Positions 1 to 6,201 of a DNA stretch of 7,101 nt are shown here, piece by piece. Under the pieces are notes generated by a model. That model did not search any database. It was given only the letters and a program-made list of their open reading frames with translations, and was not told where the DNA came from. The DNA lies in assembly GCA_001643535.1 (NCBI GenBank), contig LXTG01000015.1, positions 14,830 through 21,930 of the forward strand. Reading direction: 5' to 3'. Position numbers and translations under genes: made by a program. This DNA comes from a candidate division NC10 bacterium SPGG6 (GTDB lineage: Bacteria; Methylomirabilota; Methylomirabilia; Methylomirabilales; CSP1-5). Position 1 is the first letter of the stretch; each line of letters starts with the position of its first letter.

Positions 1-42
1 CTTGCGGCCGCACGCGATGGGTGATTCGTGCGTAGGGCCACG

Positions 43-2721
43 ATGACAACAGATCCCGTCACCACATTACCGCATCGTCCCTCGAGAACAAGCATACCGA
101 GAGGGACGCTCTCACATTCAGGGTTGCTGCGCATCACCCCCTGGCTCCAACTCTTCGCCGCGCTGTCGGCTTTCGTGCTCATCTCCCTCTCTGCCGCCAC
201 TGAAAGCGACCTGTCGAACTACATTTCCCCGGGAGAGAGTTCTTCCTTTCACTGGATACGGACCCACATGCGCGAGCTCCTCTGGTTTGGCCTCGCGTAT
301 CTCTTGCTCGCCTCTGGGCTCCAGTATCTGGGGATTCGACGCGCTCGCCCGGATTATCCCCACGGGCTATCGGCTTTGGCGGGGGCTGAACTGGTTGCGG
401 TTGGGATGCTCGCCATGGCGTTTCTGCATCAGTGGGATGGGCTGCTGTCCTGGGGACATGCCTTGCTTCAAGCGTCCATTTTGCTTCAGGTCTTTGTAAC
501 GCTATGTCACTCCGGCACGTCAGCCCCAAATGAGCCCATCCATATCCTGGAGTTGGGGGACAGAAACGATCCTCTCTTTCTTGCGTCTCTTTTCTTCTTC
601 GCAGCAGTCCCAGCTTTCCTCAACCCTTCCTGGCAGCGCATGCAGGAATACGTGCAGTTGGATTCCAGTTTTGAGGTCATGTTGAGTCACGTATTCCCTG
701 CGGTGCTTTCTGGTGTTACCGGCCTTTGGTTCGGTATCGGAACCTTGGTTCTCTTGGCAGGCCTGAGGAGCGCCTGGATCAGGCTGGACAGCCAAGGGCG
801 CATGGGGAGATGGTTTCTCTTGTTGCCGTTTCTCTCCCTGTCCGGGCTCTACGCGGCAATATGTCTTACCTCACTGGCTTATGCGATAGAGTGGGAGCTC
901 ACTGCACTCCGCCTCAACAGCGCCTTGCTGCCCCTTTTCATTCTTCTGTGTGGGGGCTGGGGTGTTTTAAGTTACGCCGCCTTTCAACGGATTGCGCCCC
1001 ATGCCCCCCGAGATGGCGGACAGAATCTCATCGGCATGCTGGCTCTCTCCATGGGGGCTGTCCTTGTTCTCCCGATCACCTGGGTCATGACGCGTCAAGG
1101 CTGCGGCCGGTGGTCCTGGCGGTTTCTCCTGATCTCTTCCCTTTTGGGGAGCCTGTTGTTGGGCTCCTACGTCGTGTACGGCGATCTTTTCAATCCCTGG
1201 TTCACGGTCTTTTCCTATTTGAAGGGGGCCATTTTGAAGACCACGGCCGTGATGGCAGCGGGAATCCTGGTTGTGATCTTTGAGGAGCTACGGCCATCTG
1301 ACGCAAGGCGCCCCTCCCGGACACGGAGGGGATGGATCGGTGTCGCCGCGATAGGTTTTGTCGGGTTTCTCCCATTTGCCTCTCTCGAGCAATACCGGGA
1401 AATCAAGGCCTCCATGTTAGAGTCCAACGAGTTCAGTATCGTCGATGCGACCTATGCGAGAGCGTTGTCTGACCTCGTGGGAGCGCAAGGTTGGGTGCGC
1501 CTGGGTCAGAATCCAGAGCCCAACCATCATCAAAAACCATGGCCCCTCCCCTGGACGTTAAAAAAAACCGGTCCCTCTCTTCTTCCCGAGGATTTCAATC
1601 TCATTGTGATTGTGGTGGATGCTCTGCGTGGGGATGCCTTTCACTCTGCAGGGTATCAACGGAATCTTACGCCCTTTTTGGATCAGTGGGCCGACGAGGA
1701 GGCCATTTCTTTTCGTCAGGCCTATACTCAGGGAGGCGGAACCTTCGCCGCCTTTCCTTTCTTGGTTGCTGGAAGAAGCCGTTTTACCATGTATGGACCC
1801 CATCTCCACCATGAAAACCTTTATTTCAAGATTGCTCAAGCCGAGGGCATACAAAAGATGATGGTGGTAAAGGAGTTCGGACCTCGAGCGATATTTCCGC
1901 CAGACTATCCAGTCATCGAATTGCGTGGATCACGACCCGCCAGTGATCAACACTCGATTCCTGCCGACGAAGTGTTCGGCTGGGCCCAAGACGCCATTAC
2001 GAAACTTGTCAAGGGGGAACGCTTTCTCGCCTTTCTCCATCTGATGGATGTGCATAATGATCTATGGAAGAAAGCAGATGGAATAGACTTTGGCAACAGC
2101 CTGAGGGACCTTTACGACAACAACCTTTCGTATCTGGACCGAGCGTTTGGCCGGTTCGTGTCCTGGTTGAAACAAAACGACAATTACGATCGAACCGTCA
2201 TCTTGGTGACCTCTGACCATGGTGAGCAGTTCTGGGAACATGGAGCAAGCCTTCACGGCCATACCGTGTATGAAGAGGAGATCCGAATCCCCCTGATCCT
2301 TCTGGCGCATGGCATTCGGGGGCAGGTGGATGTTCCGGTGGTCGCCGCAGATATAGCGCCCACCTTGGCTGAGCTGGCGGGCTACGCAGTCCATCCGCCA
2401 TACAACGATCCCCATATGGGGATCTCCCTAGTTCCTCTCCTGCTCGGAAAGGAAAAGGATCGGTATCTCCACAGGGATATTGTTGGAAGGGCGTCTTTCA
2501 AGCGCCGATACTTCCTTTACCGGAATTGGGAATGGAAATTGGTCTACTCTGCCGAATTCGATCTTTTGCAGCTGTTCAATACAGCCAAAGACCCCATGGA
2601 GAGAAGTAATCTGCTCCAAGAGGAACCGGAGCTGGCAACTGAGCTGGAAAGGGAATTGCTGGGATATCTCGAAAAAGTGGAGGGAAAATCCTATCGGACG
2701 CTCCTCTCAAACATTTGGTGA
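43..2721 (+). CDS. Polytopic membrane sulfatase/phosphotransferase-fold protein (alkaline phosphatase superfamily)
   Basis: This 892-residue protein has two parts. Residues ~29-450 hold about 10-12 hydrophobic helices (for example ~29-52, 79-98, 215-240, 257-284, 293-313, 328-349, 361-380, 394-415, 431-448). Residues ~518-800 form a sulfatase-fold catalytic domain, probably periplasmic. Visible metal-site elements are the strand NLIVIVVDALRGD (D526), SDHGE (D725, H726) and LHGH (H738, H740). The nucleophile region GGGTFAAFPFLVAG has Thr567 where sulfatases carry the formylglycine Cys, keeping the 11-residue spacing to the conserved Gly. Thr nucleophiles are known in phosphoethanolamine transferases (EptA) and LTA synthase, so hydrolysis or transfer of a phospho group on lipid or glycan is as likely as sulfatase activity; the substrate is unknown. 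I chose ATG 43 over GTG 28 because AGGG (34-37) sits 5 nt upstream. The next gene starts 25 nt downstream. Confidence 0.9.
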   Translation: MTTDPVTTLPHRPSRTSIPRGTLSHSGLLRITPWLQLFAALSAFVLISLSAATESDLSNYISPGESSSFHWIRTHMRELLWFGLAYLLLASGLQYLGIRRARPDYPHGLSALAGAELVAVGMLAMAFLHQWDGLLSWGHALLQASILLQVFVTLCHSGTSAPNEPIHILELGDRNDPLFLASLFFFAAVPAFLNPSWQRMQEYVQLDSSFEVMLSHVFPAVLSGVTGLWFGIGTLVLLAGLRSAWIRLDSQGRMGRWFLLLPFLSLSGLYAAICLTSLAYAIEWELTALRLNSALLPLFILLCGGWGVLSYAAFQRIAPHAPRDGGQNLIGMLALSMGAVLVLPITWVMTRQGCGRWSWRFLLISSLLGSLLLGSYVVYGDLFNPWFTVFSYLKGAILKTTAVMAAGILVVIFEELRPSDARRPSRTRRGWIGVAAIGFVGFLPFASLEQYREIKASMLESNEFSIVDATYARALSDLVGAQGWVRLGQNPEPNHHQKPWPLPWTLKKTGPSLLPEDFNLIVIVVDALRGDAFHSAGYQRNLTPFLDQWADEEAISFRQAYTQGGGTFAAFPFLVAGRSRFTMYGPHLHHENLYFKIAQAEGIQKMMVVKEFGPRAIFPPDYPVIELRGSRPASDQHSIPADEVFGWAQDAITKLVKGERFLAFLHLMDVHNDLWKKADGIDFGNSLRDLYDNNLSYLDRAFGRFVSWLKQNDNYDRTVILVTSDHGEQFWEHGASLHGHTVYEEEIRIPLILLAHGIRGQVDVPVVAADIAPTLAELAGYAVHPPYNDPHMGISLVPLLLGKEKDRYLHRDIVGRASFKRRYFLYRNWEWKLVYSAEFDLLQLFNTAKDPMERSNLLQEEPELATELERELLGYLEKVEGKSYRTLLSNIW

Positions 2722-2746
2722 CACCGTCACCAACAGCCTCTGGAAA

Positions 2747-3685
2747 ATGGCCACCGCTCTCATGACTGTTGCGCTTGTGGGATGTCTGCCGAGTCGCGAG
2801 GTGCCCCGCGTCACGACGGTCCCGGTCGGTCAGTGGCCCAATGATGTCGTGTTTGACCCGGGCTCGGATCAACTCTTCGTCGCCGATGAGGGGAGCGCAA
2901 CCATCACCGTCCTCCAATCAGACGGGACGAAGGTAGGGATGATCTCTCTAGCGACCAGGGCCCGACATCTGGCGGTGGACCCCGGACTCGGCCGTCTCTA
3001 CGCCCCGAACGAAGGCAGCGCATTCGTTGCTGCCTTCGATACTCGGGATCTGGTGGAGCGCTTCCGGGTCGTCGTGGGGAGACAGCCCCACGGGATCGCG
3101 GTCGATCCCACATCCCATCGGGTCTATGTCGCCAACGAAGCGGAAGGAACGCTCACGGCCTTTGATGGCCGGACAGGCCAGGTTCTCTTTACGGTCCCGG
3201 TGGGACCGGGGCCCGGGGGTGTCGCCGCGGATCCTGTAACGGGGCGGGTCTTCGTGGTGAGTGTGAAAGCGGATCGAGTCATTGTGGTCGATGGGATCAA
3301 GGGTCACCGAATCGGCGAGATCCCGGTCGGTCGCGGTCCCACCCATTTGGGGCTCAATGCGGAGACCGGGGTCGTGTATGTCCTGAATACTGAGGCTAAC
3401 AGTCTCACAGTCATGGATGGCCGCCGGATGCACCATCTGACCACCCTCCCCGTCGGGAACTACCCAATCGGGATTGCCCTTGATGAGAAGGCAGGTCGGG
3501 CCTATGTTGTGAACAACCGAGGGAATACCCTTTCCATCGTGGATGAGGCCACACTGGAAGTGCTCGGGACGAGGCGGATACCCCAGAACGTCTCCCACGC
3601 GGCGCTGAATGCCTCCGCGGGGCTGCTCTACCTGGCGCTAAAGAGCGAGGATCGCGTGGCCCTTGTCCGAGTGCGTGATCTCTGA
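2747..3685 (+). CDS. Seven-bladed YVTN/YncE-type beta-propeller lipoprotein
   Basis: The protein is 312 residues from ATG 2747. It opens with a hydrophobic stretch ending in a lipobox, ALVGC (Cys13), so it is probably an envelope lipoprotein. The rest is seven consecutive repeats of about 42 residues, beginning near residues 31, 73, 114, 155, 198, 240 and 282. Each has the pattern P-x-G/H-hydrophobic-D-P-x-x-G-R-hydrophobic-Y-V-x-N followed by a strand ending in hydrophobic-D. This matches the YVTN/NHL-like propeller family, whose members mainly serve as binding scaffolds; no catalytic residues are evident. The start is uncertain: the signal peptide from 2747 is very short (12 residues before Cys) with no basic residue, and the ribosome site is weak (GGA at 2742-2744). 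The codon just before ATG encodes Lys, as if the natural start were further upstream, but no ATG/GTG/TTG exists nearby in frame. It lies in the sulfatase operon, so a partner role to that enzyme is possible. Confidence 0.87.
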   Translation: MATALMTVALVGCLPSREVPRVTTVPVGQWPNDVVFDPGSDQLFVADEGSATITVLQSDGTKVGMISLATRARHLAVDPGLGRLYAPNEGSAFVAAFDTRDLVERFRVVVGRQPHGIAVDPTSHRVYVANEAEGTLTAFDGRTGQVLFTVPVGPGPGGVAADPVTGRVFVVSVKADRVIVVDGIKGHRIGEIPVGRGPTHLGLNAETGVVYVLNTEANSLTVMDGRRMHHLTTLPVGNYPIGIALDEKAGRAYVVNNRGNTLSIVDEATLEVLGTRRIPQNVSHAALNASAGLLYLALKSEDRVALVRVRDL

Positions 3686-3699
3686 GGGAAAAGAAGGAT

Positions 3700-4368
3700 A
3701 TGAGACGAATAGTCGTTGCGATCATGGCGAAGGCACCGCAGGCAGGGGAGGTCAAGACCAGACTCTGTCCTCCTCTCTCGGCCATGGACGCGGCTGAGCT
3801 GTACCGCTGCTTTCTTCTTGACAAGATTGAACAGGTCAGGATGCTCAAGGAGGCAAGCCCGGCCATCGCCTACACGCCGGCCGAGGGGAAAGGTTTTTTC
3901 GAGAGGGTAGCCCCCGGCTTTGTCCTGGTGCCCCAGCACGGGCCCGATCTGGGGGCCAGGCTGGCCAATAACTTCGATCAGCTCCTTGCGAGAGGATATA
4001 CGGGGGTACTCGCCATCGACAGCGACACCCCCACGCTGCCCACACATTTTTTGGAGCAGGCCCTCGATCTCATCGCGACACCAGAGATCGGTCTCGTTTT
4101 GGGCCCGAGCGACGATGGTGGCTACTACCTGATCGGGTTACGGAAACTTCACCGGGAACTGTTCGAGGAGATGGCCTGGAGTACCGCCCAGGTCATGCCA
4201 GAGACCATCCGGCGGGCCGAGGCCATGGGGCTGAAGGTGGCTACTCTTCCACTCTGGTTCGACGTCGACACCCCTGACGATCTGGAGCGATTGAAGGTGT
4301 CGCTCAGGAGTGCGGAGGGGGAGGCGGCACGGCATACCCGAGGATTCTTCAAGGAGCGCGCAGAATGA
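3700..4368 (+). CDS. DUF2064 / TIGR04282-type nucleotidyl- or glycosyltransferase-like protein
   Basis: A 222-residue cytoplasmic protein with a GT-A/nucleotidyltransferase-like Rossmann fold. The N-terminal strand and loop RRIVVAIMAKAPQAGEVKTR (residues 2-21) carry the family's K-A-P-x-x-G-x-V-K-T-R nucleotide-binding signature (K11, K19, R21). AIDSDTP (D107, D109) is the metal-binding DxD-like motif. LGPSDDGGYYLIG (D138, D139) and WFDVDTPDDL (W186-D194) are the other conserved blocks. The length is normal for the family, which includes the 'rSAM/selenodomain-associated transferase 1' group and is related to the guanylyltransferase CofC and MobA folds; its true substrate is generally unknown. 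ATG 3700 is preferred over ATG 3724 because the first beta strand is needed for the fold. AAGGA (3694-3698) is unusually close, and GAGG (3684-3687) lies 12 nt upstream. The gene follows the propeller gene by 14 nt and overlaps the Nudix gene by 4 nt. Confidence 0.9.
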   Translation: MRRIVVAIMAKAPQAGEVKTRLCPPLSAMDAAELYRCFLLDKIEQVRMLKEASPAIAYTPAEGKGFFERVAPGFVLVPQHGPDLGARLANNFDQLLARGYTGVLAIDSDTPTLPTHFLEQALDLIATPEIGLVLGPSDDGGYYLIGLRKLHRELFEEMAWSTAQVMPETIRRAEAMGLKVATLPLWFDVDTPDDLERLKVSLRSAEGEAARHTRGFFKERAE

Positions 4369-4916
4369 AGAAACCGTCAGAGATCCCGTGGAAGACCCTC
4401 TCTACCAAACCCATCTACAGCAATAAATGGCTCTCGCTCCGAGAAGACGTCGCAGAGCTACCTGATGGACGCACGACCATCTATGGTGTGGTCACGTGCG
4501 GCCATTGTGTCGGTATCCTCCCCTTCCTCGATCCCGACACGGTGCTGCTGATCCAGCAGTACCGGTACGTGGCTCGGCGGGTGACATGGGAGATGCCTAC
4601 AGGAGGGATCCACGCCGGGGAGTCAATCGAGGAGGCGGCCCAACGTGAACTCGCTGAGGAGATTGGCTACCACGCTGGCCGACTGATCCCCGTGAGCACC
4701 TATAACACGAGCAAAAGCGTCATGGACGAGACGGCCCACCTCTTCCTCGGGGAGGAGTTGGTCAAACTGGATCTACCGCCCCGTGATGAGACGGAGTTCA
4801 TCGAGGTCCGCCCCTTCCCCTTTCACGAGGTGCTGCAGATGGTCCTCACCGGGGAGATTGTGGATGGCATGACCATTATCGCCGTCCTCTTGGCCGCCCG
4901 CCTCAAGGGTTGTTGA
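4365..4916 (+). CDS. Nudix hydrolase, ADP-ribose pyrophosphatase-like
   Basis: A 183-residue protein with a complete Nudix box, GX5EX7REUXEEXGU, at residues 80-102: G80, E86, R94-E95-L96, E98-E99, G101, with Tyr102 at the last, normally aliphatic, position. The glutamates bind the metal that hydrolyses a nucleoside diphosphate linked to another group. Upstream features such as KWLSLREDVAELPDG, the QQYRYVARR strand and EMPTGG are typical of the ADP-ribose/NDP-sugar pyrophosphatase subgroup (NudF-like), so ADP-ribose or a nucleotide sugar is the likely substrate; this is inferred from family resemblance. The start ATG overlaps the stop of the preceding gene (ATGA), with AAGGAG (4351-4356) 8 nt upstream, so translation is probably coupled. 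It is the last gene of the + strand operon and faces the anti-sigma gene convergently, with 85 nt between the two stops. Confidence 0.93.
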   Translation: MKKPSEIPWKTLSTKPIYSNKWLSLREDVAELPDGRTTIYGVVTCGHCVGILPFLDPDTVLLIQQYRYVARRVTWEMPTGGIHAGESIEEAAQRELAEEIGYHAGRLIPVSTYNTSKSVMDETAHLFLGEELVKLDLPPRDETEFIEVRPFPFHEVLQMVLTGEIVDGMTIIAVLLAARLKGC

Positions 4917-4937
4917 CTTCGACCGAGAAACGGACAT

Positions 4938-4964
4938 GCCCGAGGGGCTCATGCGCCTCGAGGC
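4938..4964. other. Stem-loop between convergent genes
   Basis: GCC+CGAGG (4938-4945) pairs with CCTCG+GGC (4956-4960, 4962-4964), giving eight base pairs with a single-A bulge at 4961 and a 10-nt loop. It lies between the Nudix stop and the anti-sigma stop, where a bidirectional terminator would be expected. No T-tract follows on either strand, so a standard intrinsic terminator cannot be claimed. It may slow polymerase, protect the mRNA 3' end, or be incidental in GC-rich DNA. Confidence 0.3.
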
Positions 4965-5001
4965 TGCCCTGCCAGGGGCCGTCGCGTATAGCCACCATCT
5001 C

Positions 5002-5274
5002 TCAACCGCTCCCTGTTTCCTCACCCCCGGGTTCTTCCTCCTGCCGTCCCCGGTGTTCGCGGAAGAAACGAATTATCCGCTCTTTGAGCTCAGCCGGAAC
5101 TTCCTCCTCGCCGAGTTCACGCAAAAAATTGGTGGTTGTTCGATAAGTCTCCAGAAAATTATCGCATGTCCGACAGCCCGAGAAGTGGGCCTCGAGAGCC
5201 TGGACGGTCTGCTGATCCAGCGATCCCTCGAGGTAGTCGGCGAGCAGATCTGTGATCTCTTTACAGCTGATCAC
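5002..5274 (-). CDS. Soluble zinc-binding anti-sigma factor (ZAS family, zf-HC2)
   Basis: A 90-residue protein with an N-terminal zinc-binding anti-sigma domain: C4, then H30-x3-C34-x2-C37 in AHFSGCRTC. These four residues bind zinc in the ZAS family, whose members hold the cognate ECF sigma factor inactive. There is no membrane segment; the tail (~residues 55-90) is charged, with helix EELKERIIRFFREHRG-like character and an acidic, glycine-rich end, so the protein should be cytoplasmic. C4, C34 and C37 are its only cysteines. The C-H-C-C spacing is identical to the redox-sensing residues of Streptomyces RsrA (C11, H37, C41, C44, as I recall), so disulfide-controlled release of the sigma factor is plausible. 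It starts at GTG, which overlaps the sigma stop (GTGA). Confidence 0.9.
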   Translation of the reverse strand: MISCKEITDLLADYLEGSLDQQTVQALEAHFSGCRTCDNFLETYRTTTNFLRELGEEEVPAELKERIIRFFREHRGRQEEEPGGEETGSG

Positions 5275-5879
5275 TCTGTCCCTCCAAAGGTGGCTGCCAA
5301 CCTTCCACGGAGCGCCAGGCGACCCCGGTGTAACCGAGACTTCACGGCTGCGAGGCTGAGCCCTAGAATCTCGGCCACCTCTTCACCGGAAAGCCCCTGC
5401 AGGTCCCGAAGGGCAACCACAACTCGATACTCTGCCGGCAAGGTTGCCAGGGCCTGGCGAATGATCTCGCGCTTCTCCTGCTGCAGGAGGACCTTCTCCG
5501 GATTTGACGACCAGTCCTCCACCGGCTGTAGTTGCCGCCCCTCTGCGTCGAAGACCGGCAGCCATCTTTCCAGGTCTTCCTCCGTCCTCACCTCGCGCCC
5601 ACGGACTTTCATCATGGCGGCATTGACCGTGATCCGGTAAAGCCACGTACTGAAAGCAGAGCGGCCCTCAAAGCTCCCGATCTTCCGGAAGATAGTCAAG
5701 AAGACATCCTGCACGACGTCCTCGGCATCCTGGGGATTCCCCGTGATGGTTCGAGCGATGCGATAGGTCTGGGCTGAGTAACGGTCGATAATAGCTGCAA
5801 AGGCCTTCTCGTCCCCGGCCTTGAGCTGCTCGAGTAACTCCGTGTCCCGGAACCCAGCCTGCCCAGGACTTGCCACCAT
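5271..5879 (-). CDS. ECF-family RNA polymerase sigma factor (sigma-70 group 4)
   Basis: A 202-residue protein with the two ECF domains. Region 2 spans ~27-94: ITGNPQDAEDVVQDVFLTIFRKI is the core-binding and -10 recognition helix block, followed by FSTWLYRITVN. Region 4 spans ~136-193: LPAEYRVVVALRDLQGLSGEEVAEILGLSLAAVKSRLHRGR contains the helix-turn-helix that reads the -35 element (~166-188). Region 3 is absent, as in all ECF sigmas; the linker (~95-135) is acidic and somewhat long. The protein should direct RNA polymerase to a small stress regulon once released by the anti-sigma factor encoded next to it. The start ATG 5879 has G-rich sequence upstream on its strand (GGGG about 8 nt away) but no ideal ribosome site. 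I saw no clear autoregulatory ECF promoter on the - strand. The stop overlaps the anti-sigma GTG, indicating co-translation. Confidence 0.96.
   Translation of the reverse strand: MVASPGQAGFRDTELLEQLKAGDEKAFAAIIDRYSAQTYRIARTITGNPQDAEDVVQDVFLTIFRKIGSFEGRSAFSTWLYRITVNAAMMKVRGREVRTEEDLERWLPVFDAEGRQLQPVEDWSSNPEKVLLQQEKREIIRQALATLPAEYRVVVALRDLQGLSGEEVAEILGLSLAAVKSRLHRGRLALRGRLAATFGGTE
5281..5285 (-). promoter_or_regulatory. Ribosome binding site of the anti-sigma gene
   Basis: GGAGG on the - strand lies 6 nt before GTG 5274. It supports that GTG as the true anti-sigma start, inside the end of the sigma gene, so the two proteins are made from one message with coupled translation. Confidence 0.8.
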
Positions 5880-5904
5880 GTTAGATGCCCCACTCCCACC
5901 ACAA

Positions 5905-5926
5905 GATTCACCGGCAGGTGCGAATC
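5905..5926. repeat. Imperfect inverted repeat upstream of the sigma gene
   Basis: GATTCACC (5905-5912) faces GGTGCGAATC (5917-5926), complementary except for a 2-nt insertion, with a 4-nt centre. It lies 26-47 nt upstream of the sigma start codon, within the leader or promoter region on the - strand. It could be an operator, an mRNA hairpin or chance. The right half resembles a tRNA T-loop, but the rest of a tRNA is missing. Confidence 0.3.
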
Positions 5927-5976
5927 CCGACCTGGACCCCCCGCATCTAGAGCGGCAAGGCAGGAAAGGGCACTTT

Positions 5977-6004
5977 GGGAACCGCCCCGCACCTGTGAGC
6001 AGTT
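5977..6004 (+). promoter_or_regulatory. Possible ECF-sigma-type promoter
   Basis: GGGAAC (5977-5982) resembles the GGAAC -35 core used by many ECF sigmas. GTT (6002-6004) follows after 19 nt, close to the GGGAAT-N18-GTT pattern of Streptomyces sigma-R. It reads towards the truncated membrane-protein gene at 6038 and lies next to the sigma gene, the usual place for a target. The -10 match is weak and the spacing is one base off that pattern. Confidence 0.35.
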
Positions 6005-6026
6005 GAATAGTTAACAGACTACCAAA

Positions 6027-6031
6027 GGAGG
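6027..6031 (+). promoter_or_regulatory. Strong Shine-Dalgarno for the ORF at 6038
   Basis: AAAGGAGG (6024-6031) with its GGAGG core lies 6 nt before ATG 6038. This near-ideal site shows that the short downstream reading frame is the beginning of a real gene and not a random ORF. Confidence 0.85.
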
Positions 6032-6037
6032 TTGGAG

Positions 6038-6199
6038 ATGTCCAAATACCTTCGCGTTGGATCGGCCATCAAGGCAGGCCTGATCGCCACGCTCACCATG
6101 ACACTCTTCATGTACGGAGGCCCCCTCGTCGGGCTCCCCCGCATGAAAAAGGGGAAGAAAATAGGGTCAGACCCCATTTTTAGACATATCAATAATTGA
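6038..6199 (+). pseudogene. 5' remnant of a small membrane-protein gene (DUF6789-like)
   Basis: The frame encodes 53 residues starting MSKYLRVGSAIKAGLIATLT. Residues ~10-35 form a hydrophobic helix with the pattern G-L-I-A-T-x-x-M-T-x-x-M-Y-x-x-P-L-x-G-L-P-R-M. This resembles the first transmembrane segment of small polytopic proteins of unknown function (DUF6789 type, by memory), which are normally about three times longer with several helices. After Met36 (codon at 6143-6145) the sequence becomes lysine-rich and then runs through the palindrome at 6158-6180 to a chance stop (TGA 6197-6199). The gene therefore looks cut off by an insertion, rearrangement or assembly join. The strong ribosome site and possible ECF promoter suggest the intact gene was expressed and perhaps a target of the adjacent sigma factor. 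A genuine 53-residue peptide is the less likely alternative. Confidence 0.65.
6158..6180. repeat. 23-bp near-perfect palindrome at a composition junction
   Basis: AAAATAGGGTC (6158-6168) faces GACCCCATTTT (6170-6180) around a single A, with one mismatch per arm pair. The core GGGTCAGACCCC followed by ATTTT is one I associate from memory with dispersed repeat ends, often near REP-associated (IS200-like) transposases, in environmental bacterial genomes. It sits exactly where the truncated + strand gene ends and the AT-rich msrB segment begins. It could also help end transcription from either side: T-rich sequence follows on + and A/T-rich arms flank the GC core. However, a perfect hairpin would need a larger loop. 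Confidence 0.7.
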
Positions 6200-6201
6200 A
6201 C

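Noticed and set aside
1..46. Possible 3' end of an upstream CDS; frame 2 ends in TGA at 44-46, making an ATGA overlap with the sulfatase start.
   Set aside because: All three + frames close within the first 46 nt and only about 14 codons are visible, so a coding end cannot be told from chance, although the overlap style fits this operon.
2948..3598. A 216-codon - strand frame opposite the propeller gene.
   Set aside because: It mirrors the repeats of the real gene on the other strand and has no recognisable domain.
4917..5001. Bidirectional intrinsic terminator between the convergent operons.
   Set aside because: A stem exists at 4938-4964 but no T-tract follows on either strand, so it is reported only as a stem-loop.
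4936..5640. Long + strand frame of 234 codons opposite the sigma/anti-sigma genes.
   Set aside because: It is antisense to two clear protein families, has Arg/Ser-rich low-complexity composition and no ribosome site; it is a GC-driven shadow frame.
5905..5935. tRNA-like T-arm (GGTGCGAATC).
   Set aside because: The T-stem does not pair over five bases, and there is no acceptor, D or anticodon arm.
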